From: Chondrosia reniformis
Taxonomy: Eukaryota; Porifera; Demospongiae; Chondrillida; Chondrillidae
NCBI GenBank assembly: GCA_947172415.1
Contig: OX359202.1
Span: 1,924,501-1,988,500, forward strand
Direction of reading: 5' to 3'
DNA: 64,000 bases
Part shown: one piece after another, positions 62,461-64,000 of the stretch
Position numbering within the stretch: position 1 is the stretch's first letter
Layout: every line of letters starts with the position of its first letter
Made by a program: the position numbers and the translations under genes
The notes under the pieces: model-generated
What the model saw: only the letters and a program-made list of their open reading frames with translations
Told to the model about the DNA's origin: nothing
Databases searched by the model: none

Positions 62461-63357
62461 ACCAAATCTAAGGATACTTACCAAAATGCTCCACCAACCC
62501 TTACCTGTGCCTCAGATCCAGATGCTCCAGCCACTCTAACCTGTGCCTCAGATCCAGATGCTCCAGCCACTCTTACCTGTGCCTCAGATCCAGATGTTCC
62601 ACCCACTCTTACCTGTGCCCCAGATCCAGATGCTTCAGCCACTCTTACCTGTGCCCCAGATCCAGATGCTTCAGCCACTCTTACCTGTGCCTCAGATCCA
62701 GATGCTCCAGCCACTCTTACCTGTGCCTCAGATCCAGATGCTCCAGCCACTCTTACCTGTGCCTCAGATCCAGATGCTCCAGCCACTCTTACCTGTGCCT
62801 CAGATCCAGATGCTCCACCCACTCTTACCTGTGCCTCAGATCCAGATGCTCCACCCACTCTAACCTGTGCCTCAGATCCAGATGCTCCAGCCACTCTTAC
62901 CTGTGCCTCAGATCCAGATGTTCCACCCACTCTTACCTGTGCCCCAGATCCAGATGCTTCAGCCACTCTTACCTGTGCCCCAGATCCAGATGCTTCAGCC
63001 ACTCTTACCTGTGCCTCAGATCCAGATGCTCCAGCCACTCTTACCTGTGCCTCAGATCCAGATGCTCCAGCCACTCTTACCTGTGCCTCAGATCCAGATG
63101 CTCCAGCCACTCTTACCTGTGCCTTAGATCCAGATGCTCCAGCCACTCTTACCTGTGCCTCAGATCCAGATACTCCAGCCACTCTTACCTGTGCCTCAGA
63201 TCCAGATGCTCCACCCACTCTTTGCTGTGCCTCAGATCCAAATGCTCCACCCACTCTTTGCTGTGCCTCAGATCCAAATGCTCCACCCACCCTTACCTGT
63301 GCCTCAGATCCAGATGCTCCAGCCACTCTTACCTGTGCCCCAGATGACACTTGCAGG
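62461..63357 (+). repeat. 36-bp minisatellite, about 24 copies, possible coding exon
   Basis: Units of CCTCAGATCCAGATGCTCCA plus GCCACTCTTACCTGTG, 36 bp each. All frames are open on both strands because the unit is a multiple of 3 and has no stop. On the plus strand the array is bracketed by an acceptor (TTACAG before 62461) and a donor (TTGCAG/GTAACC at 63357), and reads CASDPDAPATLT repeatedly. On the minus strand it lies within a 308-codon frame (62478-63404) starting with Met and reading RVAGASGSEAQV. Either, both or neither may be translated. Variant units recur in the same order 324 bp apart, a higher-order repeat of nine units. Confidence 0.8.
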
Positions 63358-64000
63358 TAACCAGCTGCAATATATTTCTTTTCTAACAATTTGTGACTAA
63401 CCATTAAATCTTTTCAATTTCCCAGTGATTGCCATGGTGTATATTCATTTATGCATGTACATGTATTTACATATATATGTTCTGCATACATATATTCTTA
63501 TATGTAGAAATACAGATTTAAATTATTCTTTGTGTAAGTTAAATAGTAATATAGTAATAAAAATTTTTCGTCATAAACTGTAACAACTAATCATTGATCA
63601 AGTCACTTGACCAGCCTACGTATTTAATTGAAAGACTCTTATGTAAACTAATTCTTAAAAAACCACAAAACGCCCCTTTTTGCGTACGATTTGTACATGT
63701 TCTACCTGCGCAGCCAAATGTCCGAAATCCTTTCTTGGTTATGGAACTAGTCCAATCCCATTTCTCCATTTATATAGCCTTTAAACAGTTATAGTGCAAT
63801 TATTAACTCCCTTATTTCATTGTGAGTGCGCTCCATCTTGCCTAGACTACAACCTCTATTTTTGTTCCTAATGAAACCACAAGTGTTTACTTGTCATCAA
63901 TTAATAAGTTGACGGTAGTCATCCAAATTCACAAGCACCACACGAACTTATGCCTCACTGATGAGCACAAAATTGCATATGTGGCCTTTGGTAATTATTC
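63358..64000. other. No gene recognised
   Basis: AT-rich sequence with short open frames on both strands at 63587-63794. They have no recognisable domain and overlap each other. If the 36-bp repeat is an exon, this is the start of its following intron. Confidence 0.5.

Noticed and set aside
63587-63794. Opposed 60- and 66-codon frames
   Set aside because: They overlap each other, show no recognisable domain and have no splice context.

Overview
The window looks like a piece of an animal nuclear genome, most probably from a sponge (demosponge-like). It is AT-rich and gene-dense, and coding sequence is cut into many short exons with GT-AG introns. The domain repertoire is metazoan: EGF, GAIN/GPS, SRCR, fibronectin III, a receptor tyrosine kinase and a PA14 glycosyltransferase. 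The organism call is an inference from gene content. All gene models were built by reading splice sites and phases by hand. In every complete model the exon lengths add up to a whole number of codons, which is a strong internal check.

Layout. (1) 1-2795, minus strand: 5' seven exons of a PLP enzyme of the D-cysteine desulfhydrase / ACC deaminase family, running off the left edge. (2) 2796-2990: a 195-bp divergent promoter region. (3) 2991-12349, plus: 18-exon, 683-residue type II membrane glycosyltransferase (PA14 + chondroitin-GalNAc-transferase fold), like B4GALNT3/4. (4) 12789-25666, plus: 33-exon, 1237-residue single-pass receptor with 24 EGF modules, a HormR-like module and a GAIN/GPS autoproteolysis region. 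(5) 26311-27256, minus: 5' part of a mitochondrial carrier gene, frameshifted. (6) About 27640-53000: tandem array of four roughly 5-kb units (A-D). A-C carry a signal-peptide exon and FN3 exons, B-D carry an SRCR exon. The array leads into (7) the membrane and kinase exons of a receptor tyrosine kinase ending at 61128. (8) 61129-64000: two small inverted-repeat elements and a 36-bp coding-compatible minisatellite.

How the parts relate. In the array every ectodomain exon has phase 1 at both ends, so any unit's exons can be spliced to the common SRCR-FN3-FN3-TM-kinase end without breaking the frame. Introns of units B and C are almost identical by eye while their SRCR exons differ strongly in three short patches. 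A set of duplicated, diversified ectodomain cassettes upstream of one kinase is the most interesting feature here and would suit a recognition receptor.

Mobile DNA is plentiful. An old RLE-type LINE (about 45430-51003, minus) lies in unit D and is itself split by a 2.6-kb hAT transposon with a nearly intact transposase. There are Tc1/mariner-pogo-like MITEs, a foldback element with a perfect 175-bp inverted repeat, tRNA-derived SINE-like copies, and two dispersed repeat families that carry hammerhead-ribozyme-like cores. I saw no retrovirus, LTR element, Polinton, CRISPR array, rRNA or convincing functional tRNA.
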